This document shows positions 43,499-54,266 of a stretch of 64,000 nucleotides of DNA, piece after piece; within the stretch, counting starts at the first letter, position 1, and every line of letters starts with the position of its first letter. The position numbers were made by a program, and so were the translations under genes. Under the pieces are notes generated by a model. It was not told the origin of the DNA and did not search any database. It worked only from the letters and a program-made list of their open reading frames with translations. This DNA is from an uncultured Bacteroidota bacterium (lineage in GTDB: Bacteria; Bacteroidota; Bacteroidia; Bacteroidales; P3). The stretch is from assembly GCA_902793295.1 (NCBI GenBank), contig CADBDA010000001.1:62001-126000 (forward strand), read 5' to 3'.

Positions 43499-46375
43499 TT
43501 AGAACTTGAACATTTCTTCATATTTCACCTCTGTCACTTTTCCATGTTTGGAAAGTGCATTCAGATCGTATTTTGCTGAGTTGCCGCTGACAATGATGAT
43601 GTGTGGACGTCCTTCGATGTATTGCTTATGGAAGTCGCGAAGCTGGTCGTAGGTCATCTCTTTAATCTGGTGGGTGATTTTTGCGCGGGGGTCTTCGGTA
43701 AGTTTCTCAAATTCCATCCAAGAACGGACATTTCCGGGGATTTTACGGAAATTGATGTAGTTGCCGTTGCGCATAGAGACGAGGTAGTCGCGAACTTGGT
43801 TGAACTTGGCCTCGCGTTCGGGGAATTTGCCCAGAAGCTCCATTATGACGTCGATTCCTTCGATGGTCTTGTCACACTGCGTGCCCAGAAAGGCCATCAA
43901 TGTAGGATTGTTGCGATTCAGTTTATCGTAGGAAAAGACGGTATAGGTACTGTATCCAAGAGACCGGAACTCGCGGATTTCCTGGAAAAACACACTGTTC
44001 ATTCCGCCTCCCATATATTCGTCGTATGCCACACTTCGGTATACGTCGTTAAGGTCGAATTCGGGACATTCGACAAGAACGTATATGTCGCTCTTGACAA
44101 ATTTGTCATTGGAGACGTAGAAAACTTTGTCTTCATTGTATCTTTTTTGATTCTTCTTCCGGTGTTGGGTCATGGGGGTTACCTCCTTGCGGACAAGTTT
44201 GTTGTCGACAAGCATCTGGGCAATCTCTTTGGGATTTCGGTTGCCGACATAAGTAACATAACCGTCACGGTTGAATATTGGATTGAGCATGGCGAAGAGG
44301 TCTTCGCCCTTCATTTGTTTGAGCTCTTCGATGGTCATGTGGTTGAGATTGCTGGATTTGTCCCCAAAGATTGCATATTCAAGTAGGGCGTCCTGCCATG
44401 CGTCGGGATCGTCTTTGGTGCCTTTCTTTTCCGCTTTCATTGCTTGGACCATCATGTCGACGGGGGCTTGCTTGATTCGAGGGCTGTTGAGTTTGCGGAC
44501 GACTAGCGCCACGATGGCTTCGAGATTGTCTTCAAAACCGGAAATGGAAAGTTGGGAGTAGTCCCCTGTGGTAGAGAATTCGAGGTTGCCGCCCAGACGT
44601 TCCACCTCGATGTTGAACTCTTCGCGTGTCAAGCTGTCGGCACCGATGAGATCAAAGTAGTTGAGTGCCTGTTTGAGATCACGATTGTCAAATACGCTGT
44701 AGTGGTAGTTGATATTCAAGGAGAAGATGTCGTTGCGGGGATTATTGACAGCATATAACTTGCAGTTGGGAGTGACGTCGAGAATGGTGACATCTTTATT
44801 GAAGTCAATGACTTGAGGCGTGATTTCTTTGACAGGGCGGTCGTAAATTGTTTGTGCGAAGGGGCTTACTGCACCGATATTTTGGGCCTCAAGGTGATCC
44901 CAGTCCGGTTTGACGGCTGATTCTTTTTTCGGTGATCCCATCTTGGAACGAATAATGGTGCAGTGTTTGCGGTCGAAGTAGCGGGATGCAATGTCCATTA
45001 TGTCTTGACGGGTGATGTTTTGGATGCGCTCGTTGTCCTGCAGCCACTCTTCGTAGGTGCTGCCTTCAAGCTCCAGTGTCTGAAGGAGCATGGCGATACT
45101 CCTCAGATTTTCCATTTTTTCTTTGCGTTCGCGCAGAGCTTGCACCTTGATGCTTTCGAGAAGGGCGTCGGAGAAACGGCCTTCGCGAATAGAGTCAAGT
45201 GCGGCAAAGATTTTTTTCTCGGCGGATTTGTGTCTCTGGACAATAGGGATTGGGATGTATAAGAGCGCGTTGACACCAGCATCCCGTAATGAAACAGGAA
45301 TATGGTAAGCTCCCATGATCTCGGTGTTGGTGGTGAGTTCGTCGAGAAGTCCGTTGCCCCCAGAGATAAGCTTGCTGGTGACATCAAGGGCTATTTTGTC
45401 CGGGTGGTTCGATTTGACACCGGGGAACAAGATGATGCCCATGGGAAGGGGCGTCTGTTTGATTTTTTTGACGACTTGCTTTTCATAGCGGGGCAGATTA
45501 TACTGCTTCTGTTCCGCCTTTTCTCCGCGAGGCCAGATGCTGAAACGTTCTTCTGCCATCTGGAGCGCTTGTGCGGTGTTGAAGTCACCTACGAGGAGCA
45601 GTGTCATGTTGGAGGCGACATAGTATTTGTCGTAGAACACCTTCATTTGGCTGGGCTGTGGGTTTTTCAGGTGGCGGCCATAGCCGATGACGTCGCGACT
45701 GTAGGGGTGTTCGCCGAATGCTTCCGTGTACATGGTGCGGATGAATTTGTTCATTGCGTTGTTCTCGCCGATGTTCTTTTCCTCGTAGACGGCTTCCAGT
45801 TCGCCTTGGAAAAGGCGGTATACGGGGTTACGGAATCGTTCGGTGTAAACATCCATCCAATTTTCCAGCTGGTTGGAGGGGAGGTAGTTGTAGTAGATGG
45901 TGTAATCGCATGAAGTGCCTGCGTTGAGACCTGTACATCCCATTTTTTGCAGAATGGCATCTGTCTCGTTGGCAATAGCGTATTTGTTCGCTTCGATATT
46001 GAGGCGGTTGATCTCCAACTGTATTTTGTGTCGTTCTTCCTCGCTTTTCGCATCGTGCAGAAGGTCGTAGACCTTGCTGATTGAGTCGAGATAAAGGCTC
46101 TCTTTGGCCCAGTCGGTGGTACCGATACGGTCGGTGCCCTTGAACATCATGTGCTCAAAGTAATGCGCTACGCCGGTATATGCGGTGTCTTCGTTTTTAG
46201 ATCCGGCATGTACAATCACGGAACCGAAAATTTTGGGTTCGGAGTGATCCTCGGCAAGGATCACTTTCAGTCCGTTGCTCAGGTAGTGGGTTTCGACATG
46301 TAGCGGCTGTTGGGCCTGAACCAATGCCGGCACCAGTAGAAAGGCAAATAAAATAGAATATAAAGTTTTCTTCAT
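43499..46375 (-). CDS. Secreted M16-family zinc peptidase (pitrilysin-like)
   Basis: A 958-residue exported metallopeptidase with a signal peptide (residues 1-21). The inverted zinc motif HYFEH (His71, Glu74, His75) in VAHYFEHMMFKGT defines the M16 family, with the third ligand Glu in EAVYEEKN about 75 residues further. The double-length chain holds two M16 repeats; the second lacks the motif, as in other members. It degrades peptides in the periplasm or at the surface and lies next to the CRISPR leader region. Confidence 0.93.
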   Translation of the reverse strand: MKKTLYSILFAFLLVPALVQAQQPLHVETHYLSNGLKVILAEDHSEPKIFGSVIVHAGSKNEDTAYTGVAHYFEHMMFKGTDRIGTTDWAKESLYLDSISKVYDLLHDAKSEEERHKIQLEINRLNIEANKYAIANETDAILQKMGCTGLNAGTSCDYTIYYNYLPSNQLENWMDVYTERFRNPVYRLFQGELEAVYEEKNIGENNAMNKFIRTMYTEAFGEHPYSRDVIGYGRHLKNPQPSQMKVFYDKYYVASNMTLLLVGDFNTAQALQMAEERFSIWPRGEKAEQKQYNLPRYEKQVVKKIKQTPLPMGIILFPGVKSNHPDKIALDVTSKLISGGNGLLDELTTNTEIMGAYHIPVSLRDAGVNALLYIPIPIVQRHKSAEKKIFAALDSIREGRFSDALLESIKVQALRERKEKMENLRSIAMLLQTLELEGSTYEEWLQDNERIQNITRQDIMDIASRYFDRKHCTIIRSKMGSPKKESAVKPDWDHLEAQNIGAVSPFAQTIYDRPVKEITPQVIDFNKDVTILDVTPNCKLYAVNNPRNDIFSLNINYHYSVFDNRDLKQALNYFDLIGADSLTREEFNIEVERLGGNLEFSTTGDYSQLSISGFEDNLEAIVALVVRKLNSPRIKQAPVDMMVQAMKAEKKGTKDDPDAWQDALLEYAIFGDKSSNLNHMTIEELKQMKGEDLFAMLNPIFNRDGYVTYVGNRNPKEIAQMLVDNKLVRKEVTPMTQHRKKNQKRYNEDKVFYVSNDKFVKSDIYVLVECPEFDLNDVYRSVAYDEYMGGGMNSVFFQEIREFRSLGYSTYTVFSYDKLNRNNPTLMAFLGTQCDKTIEGIDVIMELLGKFPEREAKFNQVRDYLVSMRNGNYINFRKIPGNVRSWMEFEKLTEDPRAKITHQIKEMTYDQLRDFHKQYIEGRPHIIIVSGNSAKYDLNALSKHGKVTEVKYEEMFKF

Positions 46376-46492
46376 AAAGTTTTTTTTTGTTTTTAATTGT
46401 TAAATAACGGATTATTGATGGAGATTATTGCATCCACAGCGAAAAAAACATTATTATTTTTGATAAATGAGGAATGAATGGAATATCTTTCG

Positions 46493-46616
46493 TATTTTTG
46501 CATCATTCAGATTGCAATGGACGGTGTTGTAAAATGTTGGCATGCAATTGAGGAGGAGGACTTTTTTTCTTATTGCATGATTGAAAGCCATTCGGCAATG
46601 CAAAGACCGTCCCATT
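46493..46616 (+). promoter_or_regulatory. Leader-like region: promoter element and nested hairpin upstream of the CRISPR array
   Basis: TATTTTTG at 46493-46500 reads toward the array. The 14 bases GTATTTTTGCATCA here recur exactly at the tracrRNA promoter (54254-54267). A -33 TTG at the normal distance is missing. Downstream, AATGGACGGT (46516-46525) can pair with ACCGTCCCATT (46606-46616, one bulge) and CATGCAAT (46541-46548) with ATTGCATG (46572-46579), making a nested stem. The open frame in this stretch (46478-46684) has no protein-like features. Confidence 0.5.
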
Positions 46617-48371
46617 TTGAACGTATAATAGTAAATAGTGATATTGGCTCTTTGACATCTAGCAGCGACATTGCCAGCAAATAGCGACGGTTGTGAATTG
46701 CTTGAAAAGTAAATAGTGATATTAGCTCTTTGACATCAAAAAAAAAAAAAACAGCATCTAAAAACAGTTGTGAATTGCTTGAAAAGTAAATAGTGATATT
46801 AGCTCTTTGACATCACCAGCCGCAAGCGTTACTTCGGTCAGTTTGTTGTGAATTGCTTGAAAAGTAAATAGTGATATTAGCTCTTTGACATCAGGACCAA
46901 AGCAAGATTGTATTCAACTCAGTTGTGAATTGCTTGAAAAGTAAATAGTGATATTAGCTCTTTGACATCACGTAATCTTCAGTAACGACATCTATCGTGT
47001 TGTGAATTGCTTGAAAAGTAAATAGTGATATTAGCTCTTTGACATCAGAAAAAGGCGAAATGTTGCGAAAAAAACAGTTGTGAATTGCTTGAAAAGTAAA
47101 TAGTGATATTAGCTCTTTGACATCCTATTTCTGAAATGAGCGAGCGTCTTGAAGTTGTGAATTGCTTGAAAAGTAAATAGTGATATTAGCTCTTTGACAT
47201 CGGAGATTGGAAATTTCAATGACAGATGTGAGTTGTGAATTGCTTGAAAAGTAAATAGTGATATTAGCTCTTTGACATCGCGGGAGGCTCGCAGTTGTCG
47301 TAAGGGTATGTTGTGAATTGCTTGAAAAGTAAATAGTGATATTAGCTCTTTGACATCAAAGGTGATCGATGAAGATTTGTTCCTTGTGTTGTGAATTGCT
47401 TGAAAAGTAAATAGTGATATTAGCTCTTTGACATCAGTATTGACACAATAAGCACACAATACGTTGTTGTGAATTGCTTGAAAAGTAAATAGTGATATTA
47501 GCTCTTTGACATCTTATATTATAAACTTTAAAACTTACAATCAGTTGTGAATTGCTTGAAAAGTAAATAGTGATATTAGCTCTTTGACATCAAAAAACAG
47601 ACAAAAAAGAGCGAAAAAAACAGTTGTGAATTGCTTGAAAAGTAAATAGTGATATTAGCTCTTTGACATCAACAATCTATACCGCCGCCACTCACCACGT
47701 GTTGTGAATTGCTTGAAAAGTAAATAGTGATATTAGCTCTTTGACATCTTTTCGTTTTTGCGGGCGGAGAAAAAACGAAGTTGTGAATTGCTTGAAAAGT
47801 AAATAGTGATATTAGCTCTTTGACATCCGCATGGGCCGCAACGCCGACGACGTGCTGTTGTGAATTGCTTGAAAAGTAAATAGTGATATTAGCTCTTTGA
47901 CATCTAATTATAAACTTTTAAACTTTCAACAATGTTGTGAATTGCTTGAAAAGTAAATAGTGATATTAGCTCTTTGACATCTTTTTTTTGGCGTCTGAAC
48001 TTGTTTCGATGGTTGTGAATTGCTTGAAAAGTAAATAGTGATATTAGCTCTTTGACATCGAACGCCAACAAAGCCATCTTCACCGAGAGGTTGTGAATTG
48101 CTTGAAAAGTAAATAGTGATATTAGCTCTTTGACATCACGTCTCCGTCCATTGCGTTGAGGCTTTGTGTTGTGAATTGCTTGAAAAGTAAATAGTGATAT
48201 TAGCTCTTTGACATCAGTGCCAACAGACGGCTACCCATAATAACAGTTGTGAATTGCTTGAAAAGTAAATAGTGATATTAGCTCTTTGACATCACCAAAA
48301 AACGAACTTTTTTTTTAACCACTGTTGTGAATTGCTTGAAAAGTAAATAGTGATATTAGCTCTTTGACATC
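46613..48371 (+). CRISPR. Type II-C CRISPR array, 22 intact repeats plus one degenerate repeat
   Basis: The 48-base repeat starts GTTGTGAATTGCTTG and ends CTCTTTGACATC. I count 22 intact copies from 46691 to 48371, apparently identical, separated by spacers of 28-31 bases (mostly 30). A degenerate copy at 46613-46660 keeps positions 19-48 with one change (A to G) but has lost positions 1-18; a 30-base spacer (46661-46690) separates it from the first intact repeat. Thus 22 spacers in all. Positions 2-19 of the repeat are complementary to the tracrRNA, so crRNAs are read on the plus strand, opposite to the cas genes. A strong terminator follows at 48427. The open frames inside the array are repeat artefacts. 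Confidence 0.98.
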
Positions 48372-48426
48372 ACGATTTGTGTAACTTCGCGATGTACAAT
48401 GGTTTAATATGTGTCAGGGGCTAAAA

Positions 48427-48455
48427 AAATCCCGCCTGTTAAGGCGGGATTTTTT
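48427..48455. terminator. Bidirectional terminator between array and cas2
   Basis: AAATCCCGCCT at 48427-48437 pairs perfectly with AGGCGGGATTT at 48442-48452 across a GTTA loop, with A and T runs on both sides. It can end plus-strand array transcripts and the minus-strand cas transcript. Confidence 0.9.
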
Positions 48456-48485
48456 GTTTGAGAGAGTCATTTTTTCAATCCTGTG

Positions 48486-49725
<1,240 letters not shown>

Positions 49726-49729
49726 GGTG

Positions 49730-52700
49730 TTATCCTATTTTGGTGATGTTCCCAAGACGGTCGACCTGGATGGGGATGCAGACCTCACGTATCATGTATT
49801 TCTTGTCTATGGTGGTCTTCATTTTGTTGGGCGATTCATATTCTACCTTATTTAATACAGGTTGGGCAGAACTGAATGGGACACAACTGATGTATATGTC
49901 ATCACAAGAAACCACCTTGTAGATTCTATTGTGGTTAAGGGTGGCAACCGTTGGCTGTACACCATCCTCGGGCACATACACTAAGTCGCCTGGGGAGAGA
50001 ATATATAGCATAGACGATCCCTGTGGTAAAATTTCAGCGATGTGTTCTTTCCAGAGATTATCATATCGTTTCTGTAGATTTATAACATCAACGAGGGGAA
50101 GTGTTTTGTAGTTGCGTTTTCTGGTCGTGTCGAGATAAATCACAAAAAATAGATTTGTGCCGTCAGCAGCCTCAACGTATTTTGTGGATTTCTGTCCGAA
50201 GTTGCTTATTTGGCGTTTTTTTGCAGATTTCTCATAGACGCGAATCTTTTTGATGGGCATGTGGTTGTGGTCACCGTTGAGAGACTTGATGTTGTGGTTC
50301 ATGCGTTCCAGTCCGTCGGCTGAGAAGGCTTCTGCTGGATTGTTGTTCTCGGCGGCAAGATGGGCCCGGAGGATGGATCGGATGCCGCTGTCGGTGATGC
50401 TGTCAATGGTTTTCTCAGCATCGGCCATGGTGGTGCACTTGGACATGTGTGAGAGTAGGTCTTTGCGGGTGGCGAAGTAGCGGTCGTTGGTGTCCTTTGT
50501 ATAATAGTAAACTTCCACTTTGCCGTCGGCGGCCTCACTCCATACGTCTTTGTTTTTGTCGAGGTATTCGACCACCTGTTTGTCGGTGTCGCCCATGGCC
50601 TTCATCTTCTTTATCTTATCTTTTAGCTCGCGGTTGACAATGCTGTTGATGTCTTTCAGGGCTTTTTTGATTGAAACTATCTTTTTCATTTGCAGGTTCA
50701 CCTCTCCATAGACGGTTTCTTTGTGGAGGGGTTTGCGGACGGCCCAGCTATCGCCTGAACTTTGTATCTCAATGGTGTGCTTTCCGTCGCGAAGCACGGA
50801 GTAGCGGTTTGTGGTCTTGTTGATGACGCGCAAGTTCTGTTTGAAGCTGACAATGATGCCTTGTAGGCAGTTGTACAGGTCTTCGTTGAAGGTGGTCCAA
50901 GGTTTGATAAACTCGCTGAAACGTTCATGCTTTTGGCCTTTCTCGTCGATGTAGTAACTCAAGACGCGAAGTTTGTGCTGTAGGTCGTAGCGTTGCTTGT
51001 TGGACTTGGTGGCCTCGTTGTTGAGAAGGTTGACATGGTCGCGTGTGCAGCAGGCAATGACGATGGCATCCATGGCGTGGTGGCGGTGGTCGATGCGTTT
51101 TTTGTTGAAACCTTGGCGCATGTCGAGTGGTACCTGCGGAATGGTGTGTCCTTCAATAGTTGTGGTGGTATAAAGGTTGGTTCCGGTGATGGCATTCAAA
51201 CGCTCAAAGCGAGGCAGGATGATTCGGTTCCAGACATCGCCTACGCCCCAGTCGTGTTTCAAACGGTCGGTGACGGCACCGTTGCAGGGGATGACATTTT
51301 TTGAGGTCACAGTCTCTTCGCGATTGCCATCTTCGTTCTCGGTGCGTACGATGTTGGACAGCAGGTGCATCATCATGCGGCTGATGTAGCGGCTGTCGTT
51401 CATCTGGCGTGAGGTGAAATCTTCGGGTATGTCGTCGAGCATCAACTTCTCGCGTTTGCGGCGGTTGTTGGCGAAGAGCTCTTTTACGAGTTTTTCGTAG
51501 GCCTCAACGGAAAGAATATCTACCGCACCTCCCATATTCAAGGGAACCTTCTCCCCATGGTGGTTGACAATGAATTCATGTCCAAGTTCTCGCCCTTTCA
51601 GTTGGTTGACCTCAGCTTCGCATATGACTTTGTTTGACAGCGAGTCGTCGAACCATCGGCTCTGGGGGATGACATGCTCAATTTGGTAGGCGGGGGTAAA
51701 TAGTTTGGCCAGCGGGATGGTATGGCCGGTGTAGGGGGATCGATATTTTTGGTCAAGCCATAACTTGTATCGGAGCACCTCACTGTGGGAGGGCTGGTTC
51801 TTGGCAGCGGTGAAACGCTTCTGTATGTCGCGGATGTCGTCGGGGATTTCGATGTTGCTCTGCATCACTCCTTCTTCGTATATTTTTAGCAGCTCGTGCT
51901 GAGAGGGTGACTGTGGGCGGACATTCTCCACTTGGCAATCAGGATTCATTAACTCGGAGAGAAGCAGGCGGATGCGTTGGTTTGTGGCTTCGCCATCGGC
52001 GATAGATTGCGACATGCGTTCGCGTTCTTCGCGGGTCTTCTTCAGTTCGCGACCCAGCTCTATGTGTATCTCGTCGGGATGTCCATACTGCCGCCAAATA
52101 TCGCGCACCACGCGCAGGCTTTCGGTAACCACCTGCTCCACTATGGGATTGTTGAGTGTGTTGTGATGGAATTCCTGTAGGTAAAGGTCAATGTCATCCG
52201 GCTTGGTCCAAATCTTTGTGTCGGCGGACTCAGAGTGCCGTCCGTAGACGAGGTAGCAAGCCTGCCAGGTGTTGAGTCCCTGACATTGGCTTATATCATT
52301 GAGCCCATTGAATCGCTCTCTTAAAATGGAAGAGAGATTCTCGTCGACTTCTCCCGTAATAAGATGTTCAATACGTTCACGTGTGGATGCGTCAATCGCA
52401 TCAACTTTCCAATATTTTCCGCGTCGCATCAATGGTAGTAATCGGCTGATTGCTTTGGCGGAATAGGAGCCGTAATCTTTTGCTTTGTATACCGTTAGCT
52501 TGCGGAAAGCATTAGTGAAAGATGCAATCTGTATGTTATCCCAGCCCTGTTTATGCCCAAAAGTATGAAGGGCTTTCTCGTACTGTTTTGGGTCGTCGAC
52601 AGAGTAAAGCAGGTGCCAAAGACTCTCTTCTTTTTCGAAGGTAAGGAATGTTTCGTTGACACCTGCCTTCCGTAATCCTCCTAAAAGTACGGCACGGGTT

Positions 52701-54172
52701 TCTCCCATGGGATACTTCTTTTCTCGCACGTAGTTCCAGCGATAATTCGGCTGGTCTTTCTTCCCAATTTTGAAGTAACGCAATAGGCCAGCTTCGTCAA
52801 TCTCTTTTATCGCTGCCAGATAGTCATATAAGTTGGCGAAGGCTTCACCAGTGGGCAGCAGTGAGGGTGTAATGTCTGTATCGTCGTGATAGATGCGCAG
52901 GTTGGCGAGAAATTGCCACAGTCTGAATTCCTGATACAGCGGATGTGACTTGGCGATGCACTTGATGGGCTTCCCGTTACGCTGCTCGTAAGGGCAGTCG
53001 TCGATTAGTGATAGTTTGCTTTTCAGCGGACGTTGGTAGAATAGGATATCGTCGGCTAGCAGGTAGGTGAAGTCGCGTTTGGCAATGCTGTTGCGGTAGG
53101 TGTCGTTGTTGGGATAGAGCGCATCGATGCATTGATGGTACAGTTCACGGTCATTCAGTTCGGAGATGAATTCGTGTTGTTTATCAAGAATGCGATGTAG
53201 TTCGTCTTGATAGTAGCAGCGATCGATGGTGCGGACCGTCTCGCCGATTATCTTCTGCGAGGGGTTGGTAAGCAGGATGTTGTAGATATGTTCTCCGACG
53301 GTAAGGCCCGACTGGTCGATGTTGTGTTGGGTGCGGATTTTGCGTAGCCCCCAGTCTTTCTCTTCGGGCGAACGTAGCGAGGGCTGTTCCTCGTTCCGGT
53401 TGCCGTCTTTGTCTAGTTTGAAGGTGGCGATGAAGGGACGTATCTTCCCTTCCCAGTCTGGAGCGATGCGGAGGGCACGGCGGTACACCCATCCGTTCTC
53501 CAGCTTGATATTATACCATGAGCCTCCTTTCTTGTCCTTCTCACCAGTGTCTTCAATCTTGACGACTCTTAGCTCGTGGTATTCCATAGAGTTGGGGGCT
53601 TCTGGTGCGTCTTCGTCCGTTTTTCCGCGCAGTTGATTGTATCCGCGCTTCTGGTTGAACTGCATAAGCACCCAAGCCAACTCTTCTTTCGACAAAGGTT
53701 TAGTCAACGCCTTTGCCCGAAGATAGTAGATGGTCCAGTCGTAGGGAATATTTTGCGTTATGCCGACCTTTCTGAAGTTGTCGACCATTTCAGCAAACGC
53801 GTCTTTGAAAAGGAATTCCGGCTTGCCGTCTTTGCCTTCACGCCATGCTAGTTTGGGCTCCCTCCCTATTGGCATTTTTCCATATCTATCAAGTTGTGCG
53901 GCAAAGTGTTCAGGCAGGAACCCCATAATATTTAATGCTCGTAACAGTCGCTCTCGTCTTAAGAGAAAACGTTCATGCAAACGGCGTGCCCCGCGACTTT
54001 TGGTTCGATCGGCAGTGAACGAAATGGTGTTCCCTTTTTCAAAGTCGCCCATTAATCCAGCATCCATTGGGATAATGCGAGACCCCGCTGCTTCAATCTT
54101 TTTTTTCTCGTTGTCAACCACAGCCCAACCAATGCTGTTGGTTCCGAGGTCAAGTCCTAATATTTTTGCCAT
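49730..54172 (-). CDS. cas9: Type II-C Cas9 endonuclease, large Bacteroidetes form
   Basis: Cas9 cuts both DNA strands under guidance of crRNA:tracrRNA. In the 1480-residue chain I find RuvC-I with Asp8 (KILGLDLGTNSIGWA), an Arg-rich bridge helix at about 54-85 (TKSRGARRLHERFLLRRERL), RuvC-II Glu705 (PDEIHIELGREL), an HNH domain with His833 (YQIEHVIPQS), Asn847 and Asn856, and RuvC-III His1032/Asp1035 (IDHRHHAMDA). All catalytic residues are present, so it should be active. About 450 residues after RuvC-III form the tail with the PAM-interacting domain. No csn2 or cas4 is adjacent, which defines type II-C. Confidence 0.98.
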   Translation of the reverse strand: MAKILGLDLGTNSIGWAVVDNEKKKIEAAGSRIIPMDAGLMGDFEKGNTISFTADRTKSRGARRLHERFLLRRERLLRALNIMGFLPEHFAAQLDRYGKMPIGREPKLAWREGKDGKPEFLFKDAFAEMVDNFRKVGITQNIPYDWTIYYLRAKALTKPLSKEELAWVLMQFNQKRGYNQLRGKTDEDAPEAPNSMEYHELRVVKIEDTGEKDKKGGSWYNIKLENGWVYRRALRIAPDWEGKIRPFIATFKLDKDGNRNEEQPSLRSPEEKDWGLRKIRTQHNIDQSGLTVGEHIYNILLTNPSQKIIGETVRTIDRCYYQDELHRILDKQHEFISELNDRELYHQCIDALYPNNDTYRNSIAKRDFTYLLADDILFYQRPLKSKLSLIDDCPYEQRNGKPIKCIAKSHPLYQEFRLWQFLANLRIYHDDTDITPSLLPTGEAFANLYDYLAAIKEIDEAGLLRYFKIGKKDQPNYRWNYVREKKYPMGETRAVLLGGLRKAGVNETFLTFEKEESLWHLLYSVDDPKQYEKALHTFGHKQGWDNIQIASFTNAFRKLTVYKAKDYGSYSAKAISRLLPLMRRGKYWKVDAIDASTRERIEHLITGEVDENLSSILRERFNGLNDISQCQGLNTWQACYLVYGRHSESADTKIWTKPDDIDLYLQEFHHNTLNNPIVEQVVTESLRVVRDIWRQYGHPDEIHIELGRELKKTREERERMSQSIADGEATNQRIRLLLSELMNPDCQVENVRPQSPSQHELLKIYEEGVMQSNIEIPDDIRDIQKRFTAAKNQPSHSEVLRYKLWLDQKYRSPYTGHTIPLAKLFTPAYQIEHVIPQSRWFDDSLSNKVICEAEVNQLKGRELGHEFIVNHHGEKVPLNMGGAVDILSVEAYEKLVKELFANNRRKREKLMLDDIPEDFTSRQMNDSRYISRMMMHLLSNIVRTENEDGNREETVTSKNVIPCNGAVTDRLKHDWGVGDVWNRIILPRFERLNAITGTNLYTTTTIEGHTIPQVPLDMRQGFNKKRIDHRHHAMDAIVIACCTRDHVNLLNNEATKSNKQRYDLQHKLRVLSYYIDEKGQKHERFSEFIKPWTTFNEDLYNCLQGIIVSFKQNLRVINKTTNRYSVLRDGKHTIEIQSSGDSWAVRKPLHKETVYGEVNLQMKKIVSIKKALKDINSIVNRELKDKIKKMKAMGDTDKQVVEYLDKNKDVWSEAADGKVEVYYYTKDTNDRYFATRKDLLSHMSKCTTMADAEKTIDSITDSGIRSILRAHLAAENNNPAEAFSADGLERMNHNIKSLNGDHNHMPIKKIRVYEKSAKKRQISNFGQKSTKYVEAADGTNLFFVIYLDTTRKRNYKTLPLVDVINLQKRYDNLWKEHIAEILPQGSSMLYILSPGDLVYVPEDGVQPTVATLNHNRIYKVVSCDDIYISCVPFSSAQPVLNKVEYESPNKMKTTIDKKYMIREVCIPIQVDRLGNITKIG

Positions 54173-54195
54173 TATATGATAGTATTTTTAGAGTG

Positions 54196-54203
54196 CAAAG
54201 ATA
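54196..54203 (-). promoter_or_regulatory. -7 element of the cas9-cas1-cas2 operon
   Basis: TATCTTTG on the minus strand, 23 bases before the cas9 ATG, so the leader is short. The -33 region is TTT-rich but lacks a clean TTG. Confidence 0.6.
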
Positions 54204-54230
54204 CACATTTTCTGATTATTTAAAAAATAA

Positions 54231-54262
54231 TTTTGTCACATAAAATAAAAGTTGTATTTTTG
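54231..54262 (+). promoter_or_regulatory. tracrRNA promoter
   Basis: TTTTG at 54231-54235, exactly 19 bases, then TATTTTTG at 54255-54262: an ideal Bacteroidetes promoter pointing away from cas9. The first base of the transcript is expected around 54267. Confidence 0.75.
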
Positions 54263-54266
54263 CATC

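Noticed and set aside
46478..46684. Short open frame upstream of the CRISPR array
   Set aside because: It ends inside the degenerate repeat and spacer region and shows no protein-like pattern; hairpin and promoter signals explain the stretch better.
47109..47459. Open frame with repeated protein motif inside the CRISPR array
   Set aside because: The repeated peptide is a translation of the CRISPR repeat; it is not a gene.
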